Below, piece after piece: positions 43,271 to 52,754 of a stretch of DNA of 64,000 nt. This DNA comes from Saprospiraceae bacterium (lineage in GTDB: Bacteria; Bacteroidota; Bacteroidia; Chitinophagales; Saprospiraceae). How positions within the stretch are numbered: the first letter of the stretch is position 1; every line of letters begins with the position of its first letter. Under the pieces are notes generated by a model, which did no database searches, had not been told where the DNA came from, and worked only from the letters and a program-made list of their open reading frames with translations. A program made the translations under genes and the position numbers. The stretch is taken from positions 1 to 64,000 of the forward strand of contig JAHDHL010000017.1 in assembly GCA_020631355.1 (NCBI GenBank), given 5' to 3'.

Positions 43271-44371
43271 TTGTCTGCCTACCAAATAATGAAGCAAATG
43301 GATTGGAATAATAAACCCTTGTTTGTACTTGGGTACTCTAAATCAGGAACGTCCCTGATGGTGGCGCTATTGGATCACCATCCCCAATTGGTTGTCATTC
43401 CAGAGGAAACGGACTTTGTTGATATATTGTATTCCTTTTGTGTTTATCTTGAATCTCAACCTGCCTTAAGAAAAGGAGGTATAGAGGTCATAATGGATAT
43501 GGTATTGAATAAGTCTCATATCAGAAACTTCAAAAGGGGAAAAGTGGATGATGATATAGGAGGCAATTTTGATTACTCCAAACTAAATAACACAATATTT
43601 GAGACCACTCTAAGAAAAACACTGAACGAAATCGAATTTACCGTAGGGAATGTTTTTAAATCCCTAAGTAAGGCTTATCACGAAGCCACAGTTGCAGATG
43701 TGGTTTATGATGATGTCAAATATTGGGTGGAAAAGACACCTTATCATGAAATACACCTGAAAAACCGCAAGGTTATATTGGATCGAATGTTTTCGAATGA
43801 TTACAAAATCATACATATCATAAGGGATCCTAGGGATAATTATATGGCCTACAAGAAAAAACATCCCAACTTAACGGTCTACGAATTTTGTTACGAATGG
43901 AGGAGAGTCCTCCGAATCGCATCCCAATTCAAGGGGCAGGACAGATTCAAATACGTCAAGTATGAGGATGTGGTCCTTTCTTCCGAATCAACAATCAAGG
44001 AGATTTCCTCATTTCTAGGAATCAAGAACACACAGAGTTTATTACAACCCTCAAAATTCGGAAATCTCTGGCAAGGGAACTCCATGTTCGGAACCAAGAA
44101 TACGAGTATCTCATCCAAATCATTGGGAAGATACAAGAAAGTTAAAGGAGACAAATCCATCAGCATTGTACAACATCTATTAGGCAGGGAACTGGATGAA
44201 TTCGGATATGAGAAAGATATGGATTTCCAAGTTTCGTCCCTCCAAGGATTGTCTGCCAAGATTGCCTATGCCATAACACATGTTATAAGGGAAGTCAAGT
44301 ATGAATTGATGAAGTGGAAAATCATACAATTCAGAAATCGACTCATCAAACAGGCAAAGTCGTCTCAATGA
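43271..44371 (+). CDS. Sulfotransferase 4
   Basis: 366 residues from a TTG at 43271; an ATG at 43289 gives a shorter alternative. The PAPS loop LGYSKSGTSLMVALLDHHP is at about residues 19-37, and IIHIIRDPRDNYMAYKKK is the 3'-phosphate segment with the Arg and Asn. Further on, FKYVKYEDVVLSSESTIKEI is the common Sulfotransfer pattern. It is longer than the enzymes at 16999-21068, in another subgroup. It overlaps the next gene by four bases (ATGA). Acceptor unknown. Confidence 0.87.
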   Translation: MSAYQIMKQMDWNNKPLFVLGYSKSGTSLMVALLDHHPQLVVIPEETDFVDILYSFCVYLESQPALRKGGIEVIMDMVLNKSHIRNFKRGKVDDDIGGNFDYSKLNNTIFETTLRKTLNEIEFTVGNVFKSLSKAYHEATVADVVYDDVKYWVEKTPYHEIHLKNRKVILDRMFSNDYKIIHIIRDPRDNYMAYKKKHPNLTVYEFCYEWRRVLRIASQFKGQDRFKYVKYEDVVLSSESTIKEISSFLGIKNTQSLLQPSKFGNLWQGNSMFGTKNTSISSKSLGRYKKVKGDKSISIVQHLLGRELDEFGYEKDMDFQVSSLQGLSAKIAYAITHVIREVKYELMKWKIIQFRNRLIKQAKSSQ

Positions 44372-45285
44372 GGAAGAAAATAGTTTACATCGTATCCCCA
44401 AGGTATTCCGGTTCGACCTTGTTGGCATTTATCCTAGGAAATAATAGTCAGGTAAGTACAATAGGCGAACGTAAGAAATTCTATGTCAAATCCCTTCGTC
44501 CCAATGGAAAGGGGACCCAGAAATGTTCCTGCGGCAAGCAATTTTCGGAATGTGATTATTGGAATAGCATACGGGATGCGATTGTGAGTCAGGTCAGTGA
44601 GAAAGATTTGCACACTGATACTTCATTCTTCAAATTGGTCAGGAACAAATACCTGAACAGAGTACTTCAGGCCATATTCAGATTCCTATTTCTAAAGGGG
44701 TGGTCACTTCGGTTACATCCTTTTTATAACAAGATGAAATCATTGCTCAAGGTCAATGAAATCCTTATTAATGAGGTGCTTGCCAAGAATAATAACCGGA
44801 TTTTCTTGGATTCGTCCAAGCCGATACAGCAAGCAATGTACCTTTCTATGTTAGAAAAATTTGACTTCTATGTCATTAATCTAACAAGGGATCCCAGAGC
44901 ACAGATCGTATCTGCATTGAAGTACAATAAATGGAGTATTTCCGATGCCCTTAAGTATTGGCTAAGGGAAATGGATAAGAATGAAAGCATATTCTCCAGT
45001 TGGAACGGGCTGAATAAGTTGGATGTGAAGTATGAGGAGTTTTGTAGGAATCCCAAGGAAAAAATTAAGGAGATTTATGATTTCATAGGGCTTGATTTTA
45101 ATGAGGTTTCTATTCTTCCGTCAAGCAAGGAAGAACAGCATATCATGGGGAATAAATCCGTAATGCTGGGAAGTATAGACGAGATTTCCGAACGTAAGGA
45201 TTGGTTGGGGAAACTCACAGAGGAAGATTTTCAGCATATTACCAATGGCACAAAAAGATATAGCCATCTGTACACCAAAGTGTAA
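44368..45285 (+). CDS. Sulfotransferase 5 with Cys-rich insert
   Basis: 305 residues from the ATG at 44368, whose last two bases belong to the stop codon of the preceding gene. The PAPS loop is VSPRYSGSTLLAFILGN (residues 10-26), with SGSTLL in place of SGTSSL. KCSCGKQFSECDYW carries Cys53, Cys55 and Cys62, an insert seen in a subgroup of sulfotransferases and possibly metal-binding or disulfide-forming. NLTRDPRAQIVSALKYN is the 3'-phosphate segment. Together with the gene at 43271 it forms the second sulfotransferase cluster, some 22 kb from the first. Confidence 0.83.
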   Translation: MRKKIVYIVSPRYSGSTLLAFILGNNSQVSTIGERKKFYVKSLRPNGKGTQKCSCGKQFSECDYWNSIRDAIVSQVSEKDLHTDTSFFKLVRNKYLNRVLQAIFRFLFLKGWSLRLHPFYNKMKSLLKVNEILINEVLAKNNNRIFLDSSKPIQQAMYLSMLEKFDFYVINLTRDPRAQIVSALKYNKWSISDALKYWLREMDKNESIFSSWNGLNKLDVKYEEFCRNPKEKIKEIYDFIGLDFNEVSILPSSKEEQHIMGNKSVMLGSIDEISERKDWLGKLTEEDFQHITNGTKRYSHLYTKV

Positions 45286-45294
45286 CTGACATTT

Positions 45295-46299
45295 ATGAGG
45301 GTAGGACAAAATCCAGAGAAATCAAAAGAAATATTACTCGAACACAAACAGCATCGAGTAATCATTCCCATTTTTATTCCTAATGAGGAGGGGTTTCATG
45401 CCAATGCATTGGAAGTATTCAGATTGAATCTCGAATCCCTTATATCAACCATTGGAGATGAAACGAATATTACCGTTATCAACAACGATTCTATTCCTAA
45501 GGTCAATGCATTCCTCCAACCATATCTGGAATCGGGAAAGATAGACCGCTATGTGGTAAATAGGGAGAATAGGGGCAAGGCAGAAGTCGTATTGGCTGCA
45601 GCAAGGAGTTCATGGGAAGAATTCATCACTGTTGCGGATGCTGATATCCTGTTCTATGACGGATGGGTGGGGAAAGTAGCCGAAGCATTTCATGCTTTCC
45701 CAAAAGCAGGGGTCGTAGCACTCCTGACATTCCCTGATTCGGTCAATCGGGCAACAACATCCGTATTGTTTGATAATTTTTTCAGAGGAGCCATCAAAGC
45801 GGGAAGAATCGTCAAGGAAGAAGAATTGAAACGTTCCTATCAGTCCATAGGCCTTTCAGGTTCGGAGAGAGAGTCCAAGGCTTTGGAATCAAAAAGGTTA
45901 TACCTCGTTAATGATGGTGAGAAATATCTAATTGGAGCGAATCATGCAGTTGCCACCTACCGCAGGGAAGTTTTCTTTTATGATATTGAAACCAAGGTGA
46001 AGTACCCTTTCAGAAGGAAAGCGAAATTGATAAAGAACTTTATGGATATTCCTTCTGATAAATGTGGATTTTGGCGAATATCCTTTCCTCAGTCCTATGC
46101 CTATCATATGGGGAATTCTATTCTTGATTGGTACGATGAGAAAATTAGGGTATCCCAATCCAATATGCCAAGGGAAAAAGCCCTTTTTCCAAAGACAAAA
46201 CCTAAACGTAGCATTACACGAATCCTGCCCTACGGCTGGATTAGTAAGTATGTTATGTATGGGTTCAAATTCTATGAAAAACGCTATTCCAAAAAATAG
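45295..46299 (+). CDS. Glycosyltransferase family 2
   Basis: 334 residues, GT-A fold. HRVIIPIFIPNEEGFHANAL is the start of the nucleotide-binding domain and FITVADADILFYDGW holds the DxD metal site. VINNDSIPKVNAFLQPYL and VVNRENRGKAEVVLAAARSS complete the donor-binding part. The C-terminal third is basic and may be membrane-associated. It has the layout of an inverting polysaccharide glycosyltransferase. The start at 45295 is an ATG. Confidence 0.82.
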   Translation: MRVGQNPEKSKEILLEHKQHRVIIPIFIPNEEGFHANALEVFRLNLESLISTIGDETNITVINNDSIPKVNAFLQPYLESGKIDRYVVNRENRGKAEVVLAAARSSWEEFITVADADILFYDGWVGKVAEAFHAFPKAGVVALLTFPDSVNRATTSVLFDNFFRGAIKAGRIVKEEELKRSYQSIGLSGSERESKALESKRLYLVNDGEKYLIGANHAVATYRREVFFYDIETKVKYPFRRKAKLIKNFMDIPSDKCGFWRISFPQSYAYHMGNSILDWYDEKIRVSQSNMPREKALFPKTKPKRSITRILPYGWISKYVMYGFKFYEKRYSKK

Positions 46300-46302
46300 G
46301 TA

Positions 46303-47736
46303 TTGGATAATAATAAGATAAAGAGTGGGGTGATTTGGACGATACTGGGGCGTTATAGCAACCAGTTCATGTCCTTGTTCCTAGGGATTTTTCTTGCCAG
46401 ATTATTGTCTCCGGAGGATTACGGTATCATCGGAATGGTTGTGATATTCATTTCTATAGGGGATGTTTTTACAAAGTCTGGTTTAGGATTGGCGCTTATC
46501 CAAAGGAAGAATATCAGTCAGACTGATTTGAGTACGGTATTCTGGATGAATATGATATTGGGAGCAGTGATAGCCATTGCATTATTCGCCTCAAATGGTA
46601 TCATAGCTGACTTTTATAATGAGCCTAGATTGAGGGATGTCGTAAAGGCCTATTCCATTACATTCATTGTTAGTGCCCTCATCATTACACAATACATACA
46701 ACTCCGTCGTGATTTGAAATTTAGGGAAGTGGAGACAATTGATATCGTAGGCACTCTCGGAGGAGGTATAGTAGGGCTTGTTTGTGCATTGAATGGATTG
46801 AGTTATTGGAGCATAGTGGCCCAGCAATTATCCAATAGGTTCTTCAGATTGGCAACTTGCTTTTATTACAACAGATGGTTGCCATCTTTCGAATTCAGTA
46901 AGGATTCGCTTAGGAGTTTGGCGGGATTCAGTATCTATGCCTTATTGATAAAGGTACTTCGTATTACAGTCAATAAACTGGATGTAGCCATCACGGGTAA
47001 GATAGCGAATACTGAAATTACAGGTCTGTATTCCAAGGCCCAATTCTTGGCCAACCTACCCAGTACCACATTCGTTAAAGCACTCCAAAAAGCTTCATTT
47101 CCAATCCTGACGAAACAACAGGATGACAGGGATGCTATGAAAAAGACATATCGGAAGATGATTCTCCTGAGTGTTTTCGTAATCTATCCCGCTTTATTTT
47201 TCCTTTGGAATTATGCGGAACTGGTTATAGGAATCCTGCTAGGGGATCAATGGTTGGGCGTAGTACCTTACCTGAAACTATTCTGTTTTGTAGTCATATT
47301 CTATCCCTATAATGAATTAGCTATTAATGTCCTTATGGCAAAGGGCAAGGCAAGGAATAGTTTCGGAATAGAGTTACTCATCCGTTCGGTCTTACTGATA
47401 TCCTTACTCATAGGGATGTATTACGGAGGAGTATTAGGACTAATTTACGCCAAGATAGCAATCGGTGTTTTTTCCTTTTTCATTTCCACTGCAATCATCA
47501 GCAATGATGCACATTACCGAGCGATGGAACAGATCAAGGACTTATTCATTGTTAGCATTCCATTCATATGTTCCTCAGTCATGATTTTGGTTATGGATTA
47601 TTATTTGGGTATCAATGATTTTCTTGAAATTGCGATATACGGTTGTTTGTTCTTAGCCATTTCCATAATCAGTGGGAATGAGATTATGAAAATAGCCCTA
47701 GGATACGCATCCGGAATGTTGAAGAAAATAAGATGA
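46303..47736 (+). CDS. wzx: Wzx-type flippase 2 (MOP superfamily, WzxC-like)
   Basis: 477 residues, TTG start three bases after the glycosyltransferase stop. It opens with SGVIWTILGRYSNQFMSLFLGIFLARLLSPEDYGIIGMV, the signature of the WzxC/TuaB-type branch, and has about 12 hydrophobic segments. It is not a copy of the flippase at 14334; the two belong to different branches. It is expected to translocate a lipid-linked repeat unit. Together with the polymerase at 48968 it marks a second assembly set. Confidence 0.9.
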   Translation: MDNNKIKSGVIWTILGRYSNQFMSLFLGIFLARLLSPEDYGIIGMVVIFISIGDVFTKSGLGLALIQRKNISQTDLSTVFWMNMILGAVIAIALFASNGIIADFYNEPRLRDVVKAYSITFIVSALIITQYIQLRRDLKFREVETIDIVGTLGGGIVGLVCALNGLSYWSIVAQQLSNRFFRLATCFYYNRWLPSFEFSKDSLRSLAGFSIYALLIKVLRITVNKLDVAITGKIANTEITGLYSKAQFLANLPSTTFVKALQKASFPILTKQQDDRDAMKKTYRKMILLSVFVIYPALFFLWNYAELVIGILLGDQWLGVVPYLKLFCFVVIFYPYNELAINVLMAKGKARNSFGIELLIRSVLLISLLIGMYYGGVLGLIYAKIAIGVFSFFISTAIISNDAHYRAMEQIKDLFIVSIPFICSSVMILVMDYYLGINDFLEIAIYGCLFLAISIISGNEIMKIALGYASGMLKKIR

Positions 47737-47791
47737 CATTCATAATATGGCTCATCTTTTCTAGTTCTACGAATTAGTATAATATAGTAGT

Positions 47792-48964
47792 ATGAAAATT
47801 TGTATTGTTTCTTGTTACTTACCACCCAAAAAGGGAGGTTCCGCAGAAGTGATGGGGAACTTGATTCGGTATATGTCAACCGAGGATGTGGTCGTCTTCG
47901 GAGAATTGGATGAAAAGGAAAGAAAACAATGTGAGGCATCACTCAAGTGTAATGTATATGCTTTTTGGTCTGATTTCAACCTGGGAGGCAGAGGGAAAAG
48001 ATTTTTTATACTGTTCCGTTGGATGATGGTACCCCTCATGATGATGAGAATGGCCCAGGTCATCAGAAAGGAAAAACCGGATGCCATACTTGGGGTGTAT
48101 CCTGACAACCTTTATTGCTTTGCGGCTGAAAGAATTGCCAGAAGATTCAAGATTCCATTTTATTCCTATTTCCATAATACCTATGTGGAGAATAGGGATG
48201 GGTTTAATAAATACATTGGAGAGAAAATCCAAAAAAGAATATTCGAAAATTCCAATACTGTTTTTGTAATGAGTGATGGAATGAAACGATTCTACGAAAA
48301 GCATTACAAGAATACCCGCTTTGCTTCCTTGACCCATACCCTGAACCCCAGTTTGCTATTGCCCGAGGATTACCAGTACACTGCAACCCAAAAGCAGAAA
48401 TACAGCATGGTAATCACAGGTAATATCAACGCTTCCAATGTAGAGGGAACCAAACGTTTCATCGAGGCAATAAAGGATTCGGATCGTTTTGAATTGAATA
48501 TATATACCCATGTGCCTTATCTCATGCTAATGAATAGGGGACTATCCTTTCCCAAGGAATGGCATAAGGGGTATATACCTGATGGGGAATATTTCAGTAC
48601 CATAAGAAGTTATGATATTATCGTTTTGGTACATGGATTTACTGGAGCATATTCGGAGGTCGAATACGAAACGATATTCCCCACCCGAACCATTCCTTAT
48701 CTATTAAGTGGTAAGCCCTTGTTCGTACATGCTCCACCAAAGAGCTTCCTTGCATCATTTGTAAGAGAGAACGAATGTGGTATTCTTGTGGATGAGGCCT
48801 CCCACGAAGCAGTCCTGAAAGGACTGGATCAATTGACCAACCCCGATGTATCCGAAAGAATGGTCAGAAATGGACAAGAAACAGTGAAGAAATTCCATCC
48901 GGAGGTAGTGTCGTCAGGTTTTCTTGATATCGTTCGGTCTCAAAACGAAAGTGCAGTAGTATAA
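47792..48964 (+). CDS. GT-B glycosyltransferase (GT4-like)
   Basis: 390 residues. MKICIVSCYLPPKKGGSAEVMGNL is a GT4-type N-terminus; the C-terminal part has TGNINASNVEGTKRFIEAI, and EYETIFPTRTIPYLLSGKPLFVHAPP in place of the usual E-x7-E donor motif. It is therefore a divergent member. The 55-base gap upstream holds nothing recognisable. The donor and acceptor are unknown. Confidence 0.7.
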   Translation: MKICIVSCYLPPKKGGSAEVMGNLIRYMSTEDVVVFGELDEKERKQCEASLKCNVYAFWSDFNLGGRGKRFFILFRWMMVPLMMMRMAQVIRKEKPDAILGVYPDNLYCFAAERIARRFKIPFYSYFHNTYVENRDGFNKYIGEKIQKRIFENSNTVFVMSDGMKRFYEKHYKNTRFASLTHTLNPSLLLPEDYQYTATQKQKYSMVITGNINASNVEGTKRFIEAIKDSDRFELNIYTHVPYLMLMNRGLSFPKEWHKGYIPDGEYFSTIRSYDIIVLVHGFTGAYSEVEYETIFPTRTIPYLLSGKPLFVHAPPKSFLASFVRENECGILVDEASHEAVLKGLDQLTNPDVSERMVRNGQETVKKFHPEVVSSGFLDIVRSQNESAVV

Positions 48965-48967
48965 CTG

Positions 48968-50218
48968 ATGAAAACAGCATTCAGGCTATTATTATATGCT
49001 TATGTTTTCCTGTTCTGTTTTGAAACCATTACAGACTTTGTAGGGATTGACACCCCCTTGAAACCATTCCGTCTAGTAGGATATTTACTGGCCCTATTGG
49101 GAGGTGTACAGATACTATTAAAGTATCGAAAATTCAGGCGAGAGGATGTAGTGGATAGCTTTTTGGCTATTATCTTCCTTTGGGGAATCATATTGACAAC
49201 CATATTGATTATCCCTGGTTGGACGAATATCTACCTCTTTGCCAACTATGTGACCCAAGCGATACCCCTTTATATCGTATATATCGCGATGAAGAAAATA
49301 CCCCTTGATATCAAGGAGTATTATCGCTGGATGAATATTCTTACCGTTGGGGTTCTTATCAATGCGGCATTCATGAATTTCATGTATTACTACATTGGTT
49401 GGTATAGTAGATTATCGGGCTTTTTTGATAATGCCAATTTTGCCGGAGTTACGATAGGAGTTTCCATGGTATATATCCTACACCTCATCTTAAAGGAACG
49501 GAATATCCTGAGTCTGGTTAATGTTTTGCGTGCAGGCATATTCGCATTCCTATTCATGGCCCTTTTGACTACGGGCTCAAGGGCAGCGACCATAATGCCG
49601 CTCTTTTCGATATTCTTGTACTTATTCATATTCTCGAATATGAGGGTACGGATTGCATCGAGCATTATCCTCGGAGGAGTCCTTTTATTCTATTCGAATA
49701 AGATATATAATTCCATCTATGGAGAATCAGACGAGATGAAAATCGTAGCCATAGAACGGATATCCAAGATGGGGAGTCAGGACAAGGTAGAGGACGAGGA
49801 TAGGGTCATCGTATGGCAAGCAGGACTTATGGCAGGCCAAGAATCCTTATTCATGGGGGTGGGTATCTCCCAATTCCAAGCCCATTTTTCCAGATGGGTT
49901 TATAAGATTAGGTCTGATTTCCACAATGATTCCCTTTCGTTGCACAGTACTTACTTTGAGATCTTGATCGAGTATGGTTTCATCCCATTCATACTCTTTA
50001 TGATTTACGTCTACTTCCTGTTGATGAAAGGAGTCCGGATGTTTTATAATACAAGAGGGGATTACATGAAGAAAACCAGATCCCTGCAACTTGTCATACT
50101 GATTACGCTGCTGACCTACTTTTTGGTTGCTGCTTTCTTCCTGAGTCCGGTAACTTGGTTCTTACTGGCAGCCAATACGAAGAAGAATTATATTTTGGAT
50201 GAGTCAGCCATCAGCTAA
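48968..50218 (+). CDS. wzy: O-antigen polymerase/ligase-type protein 2 (Wzy)
   Basis: 416 residues with about 10-11 membrane helices. GFFDNANFAGVTIGVSMVYIL is the conserved Asn-rich segment in this family and FHNDSLSLHSTYFEILIEYGFIP is the conserved periplasmic loop with His and Glu, as in Wzy_C proteins. It starts three bases after the preceding gene. It is different from the protein encoded at 18812. A polymerase for the second repeat unit is the likely role. Confidence 0.8.
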   Translation: MKTAFRLLLYAYVFLFCFETITDFVGIDTPLKPFRLVGYLLALLGGVQILLKYRKFRREDVVDSFLAIIFLWGIILTTILIIPGWTNIYLFANYVTQAIPLYIVYIAMKKIPLDIKEYYRWMNILTVGVLINAAFMNFMYYYIGWYSRLSGFFDNANFAGVTIGVSMVYILHLILKERNILSLVNVLRAGIFAFLFMALLTTGSRAATIMPLFSIFLYLFIFSNMRVRIASSIILGGVLLFYSNKIYNSIYGESDEMKIVAIERISKMGSQDKVEDEDRVIVWQAGLMAGQESLFMGVGISQFQAHFSRWVYKIRSDFHNDSLSLHSTYFEILIEYGFIPFILFMIYVYFLLMKGVRMFYNTRGDYMKKTRSLQLVILITLLTYFLVAAFFLSPVTWFLLAANTKKNYILDESAIS

Positions 50219-50296
50219 GAAGTGGTATTTATTATGAAAATCATTCTTTTAGGAAATATTCTAAGTTGTAATAGAAAAGCTAACGGATAAGAAACT

Positions 50297-52216
50297 ATGT
50301 GTGGAATTTGTGGTATAGCAGGACAAAATATCCAAGGTGGTGACAAGAAAGCCATCGTTGGTAGGATGAATCAGGCAATGAGCCATAGAGGACCCGATGA
50401 AACAGGATCATTTGATGATGGTTTCTGCTCATTGGCCATGTCTAGGTTGTCCATCATAGACCTTGGGTCAGGAACCCAACCCATTTTTAATGAATCCGGG
50501 GATATCTGTGTGTTCCAGAACGGAGAAATATACAACTACAAGGACTTACAGGAAGAATTAAGGGCCAAGGGGCATCACCTTCAGACGCAATCCGATACAG
50601 AAGTCATCGTACACATGTATGAGGAGAAGCAGGAGGATGTAAGTAAGTACATAGAGGGTATGTTCGCATTCTGTGTATATGATAAGCCCAAGGGACAAAT
50701 TCTGATATCAAGGGACCGTTTCGGTGAAAAGCCACTTTACTATTATTATAAGAATGGTGTACTGGCCTTCTCCAGTGAGCTCAAGTCATTACTGGAAAGT
50801 AAGTGCTTTACACCAACACTGGATCAGTCCATTCTACCATACTATCTTGCGGTGGGTTATGTTCCCGAACCCCATACCCTGATTCAGGATGTCAGGATTC
50901 TACCACCCGGACATCAGATGGTTTTTGATGGTAAGGAACTCAGGATAAGCCAATATTTTGGTGTGACCTACGAACCTGATTATGATATCAAGACCAATCA
51001 GGATGCAAAAGAAGTCATAATGCCCGCCTTGGAAAAGGCATTCAAGAGACAAATGGTGAGTGATGTGCCCATTGGTGCATTTTTGTCGGGAGGGATAGAT
51101 TCGAGTATTTCTGTAAATCTCGTTCAGAAATTTTCGGAAAAAACATTGAATACATTCACAGTCAAGTTCAATTCTGATGGTTACGACGAATCTCCCATCG
51201 CACGGGAAGTAGCAAAGAGAGTAGGTACCAACCATACGGAAATTAATATCCCTGATAATAGTTTCAATGAAGATTTATTCTGGAAAATACTGGACCATGT
51301 GGGACATCCATTCCCGGATTCATCAGCCATTCCAACCTATCTCATTACAAAAAAGATCAGGGAGTATGTGACCGTTGCCATATCCGGTGATGGTGGCGAT
51401 GAAATGTTTGGAGGCTATCACACTTTCCTTTATTATGAGAAAATTCTCAAAATGAAGAAAATGGCCCAACCTTTCAGAGGCTTGGAATTGGCAGAGGTAC
51501 CATTGAAATTACTGAGAAAGCTCCCGTTCTTGTCCAGTAGTGATAAACTCAGGCAAGTGCTAAAAGGAATAGATTATTCCAAGCATAATCATAATGTAAT
51601 TCCACTCATGCTGAACCTGATGTTCGATTTGCATGAATTGGACCATTTGTTGGTTTCCGGGAAAGCATATACTGATCCCGCTTACTATACATCCTACACG
51701 AATACCGTGGATGAAATAGATGGTAGTGACCTCCATAAGATCATGTATTATCGTATAAAACACAATCTGGCCAATGATATGTTGGTCAAGGTGGATAGGA
51801 TGAGTATGGCCAACTCCCTAGAAGTGAGAGCACCATATTTGGATGTGGAAGTATACAGAGCTATACGGAAACTCCCCGAACAATTCTTTATCAAGAATGG
51901 AGTAACGAAGTATATATTAAGGGAAATCTTCAAGGATGATTTGCCTGAAAGTGTATTCAATCATCCCAAGAAAGGATTCTCTATTCCCTTACATGATTAT
52001 TTCAATAATGATTTTGAAGCACTCATCAGAAGTGTGGTCAACAAGGATAATCCTCTGAGTTCTCTGTTCAACATGAATTTTGTCCAACAGGTCATCCAAG
52101 ATGGACTTTCCATTAAGAGTAATAACTCCAATATGAGTGTATTCAAGGGAAGCCATAGATTATGGACGCTTTTGGTCTTGTTCGCATGGGTGAAACGATT
52201 CAATATTCGGGTTTGA
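50297..52216 (+). CDS. asnB: AsnB-type glutamine-dependent amidotransferase
   Basis: 639 residues. The N-terminal glutaminase domain starts MCGICGIAGQN, with Cys2 as the nucleophile, and has MSHRGPDETG. The synthetase domain has the PP-loop FLSGGIDSSISVNL and AISGDGGDEMFGGY. It therefore can release ammonia from glutamine and amidate an adenylated carboxylate. In glycan loci such proteins (WbpS and relatives) amidate uronic acid residues. With UDP-GlcA- and diacetamido-uronate-forming enzymes in the same operon, uronamide formation is a better guess than asparagine synthesis, but neither is proved. Confidence 0.88.
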   Translation: MCGICGIAGQNIQGGDKKAIVGRMNQAMSHRGPDETGSFDDGFCSLAMSRLSIIDLGSGTQPIFNESGDICVFQNGEIYNYKDLQEELRAKGHHLQTQSDTEVIVHMYEEKQEDVSKYIEGMFAFCVYDKPKGQILISRDRFGEKPLYYYYKNGVLAFSSELKSLLESKCFTPTLDQSILPYYLAVGYVPEPHTLIQDVRILPPGHQMVFDGKELRISQYFGVTYEPDYDIKTNQDAKEVIMPALEKAFKRQMVSDVPIGAFLSGGIDSSISVNLVQKFSEKTLNTFTVKFNSDGYDESPIAREVAKRVGTNHTEINIPDNSFNEDLFWKILDHVGHPFPDSSAIPTYLITKKIREYVTVAISGDGGDEMFGGYHTFLYYEKILKMKKMAQPFRGLELAEVPLKLLRKLPFLSSSDKLRQVLKGIDYSKHNHNVIPLMLNLMFDLHELDHLLVSGKAYTDPAYYTSYTNTVDEIDGSDLHKIMYYRIKHNLANDMLVKVDRMSMANSLEVRAPYLDVEVYRAIRKLPEQFFIKNGVTKYILREIFKDDLPESVFNHPKKGFSIPLHDYFNNDFEALIRSVVNKDNPLSSLFNMNFVQQVIQDGLSIKSNNSNMSVFKGSHRLWTLLVLFAWVKRFNIRV

Positions 52217-52271
52217 GATAATATGCTGTACTCCGATATGGATCCAACAAATAATATTAAATAATTAGGAT

Positions 52272-52724
52272 ATGAATCTGGCTAAATTCCAACGTTTGGC
52301 GCATAAGGTATACAAGAAAAATATTCCCCTACTGCCAACCCTGATATACTATATTCAGTTCTTTTTGTTCAATAGCTCCATCCCTCCCGCAGTCAAGATA
52401 GGGAAAGGGTCCAAGTTTGCCTATGGAGGAATAGGTTGTGTCATTAATAAGAAAGCAACGATTGGTCAGAATTGTATGATTGGACAAGGAATAACCATAG
52501 GGGGTAGGGGTAAGAAATCCCCAGGGAGAGCAGTGATTGAGGATTATGTCTACATAGGAGCAGGAGCAAGGATATTGGGTTCTGTGAAATTGGGAGAGTA
52601 TAGTATCATAGCGCCTAATGCTGTGGTGATAAAGGATGTGGAACCCTTTTCTGTAGTAGGAGGAATACCCGCCAAGGTACTGAGGGCGAATTTGACAAAA
52701 GAAGAATATTTTGATATGGTGTGA
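52272..52724 (+). CDS. Serine acetyltransferase-like hexapeptide acyltransferase
   Basis: 150 residues. After a short N-terminus, PAVKIGKGSKFAYGGIGCVI opens the left-handed beta-helix, with CMIGQGITIGGRGKKSP and GSVKLGEYSIIAPNAVVIKD. The end VGGIPAKVLRANL is typical of CysE/WcaB-like proteins. It is too short to be CysE itself and lacks its N-terminal helices. In glycan operons these small forms act as sugar O-acetyltransferases. Substrate unknown. Confidence 0.82.
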   Translation: MNLAKFQRLAHKVYKKNIPLLPTLIYYIQFFLFNSSIPPAVKIGKGSKFAYGGIGCVINKKATIGQNCMIGQGITIGGRGKKSPGRAVIEDYVYIGAGARILGSVKLGEYSIIAPNAVVIKDVEPFSVVGGIPAKVLRANLTKEEYFDMV

Positions 52725-52754
52725 TGCATTCTAAATGTATCCATTGATGAGATA

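Noticed and set aside
50297-52216. Housekeeping asparagine synthetase
   Set aside because: The family match alone allows it, but the position deep within the glycan operon makes a sugar amidotransferase more likely; left open in the entry.
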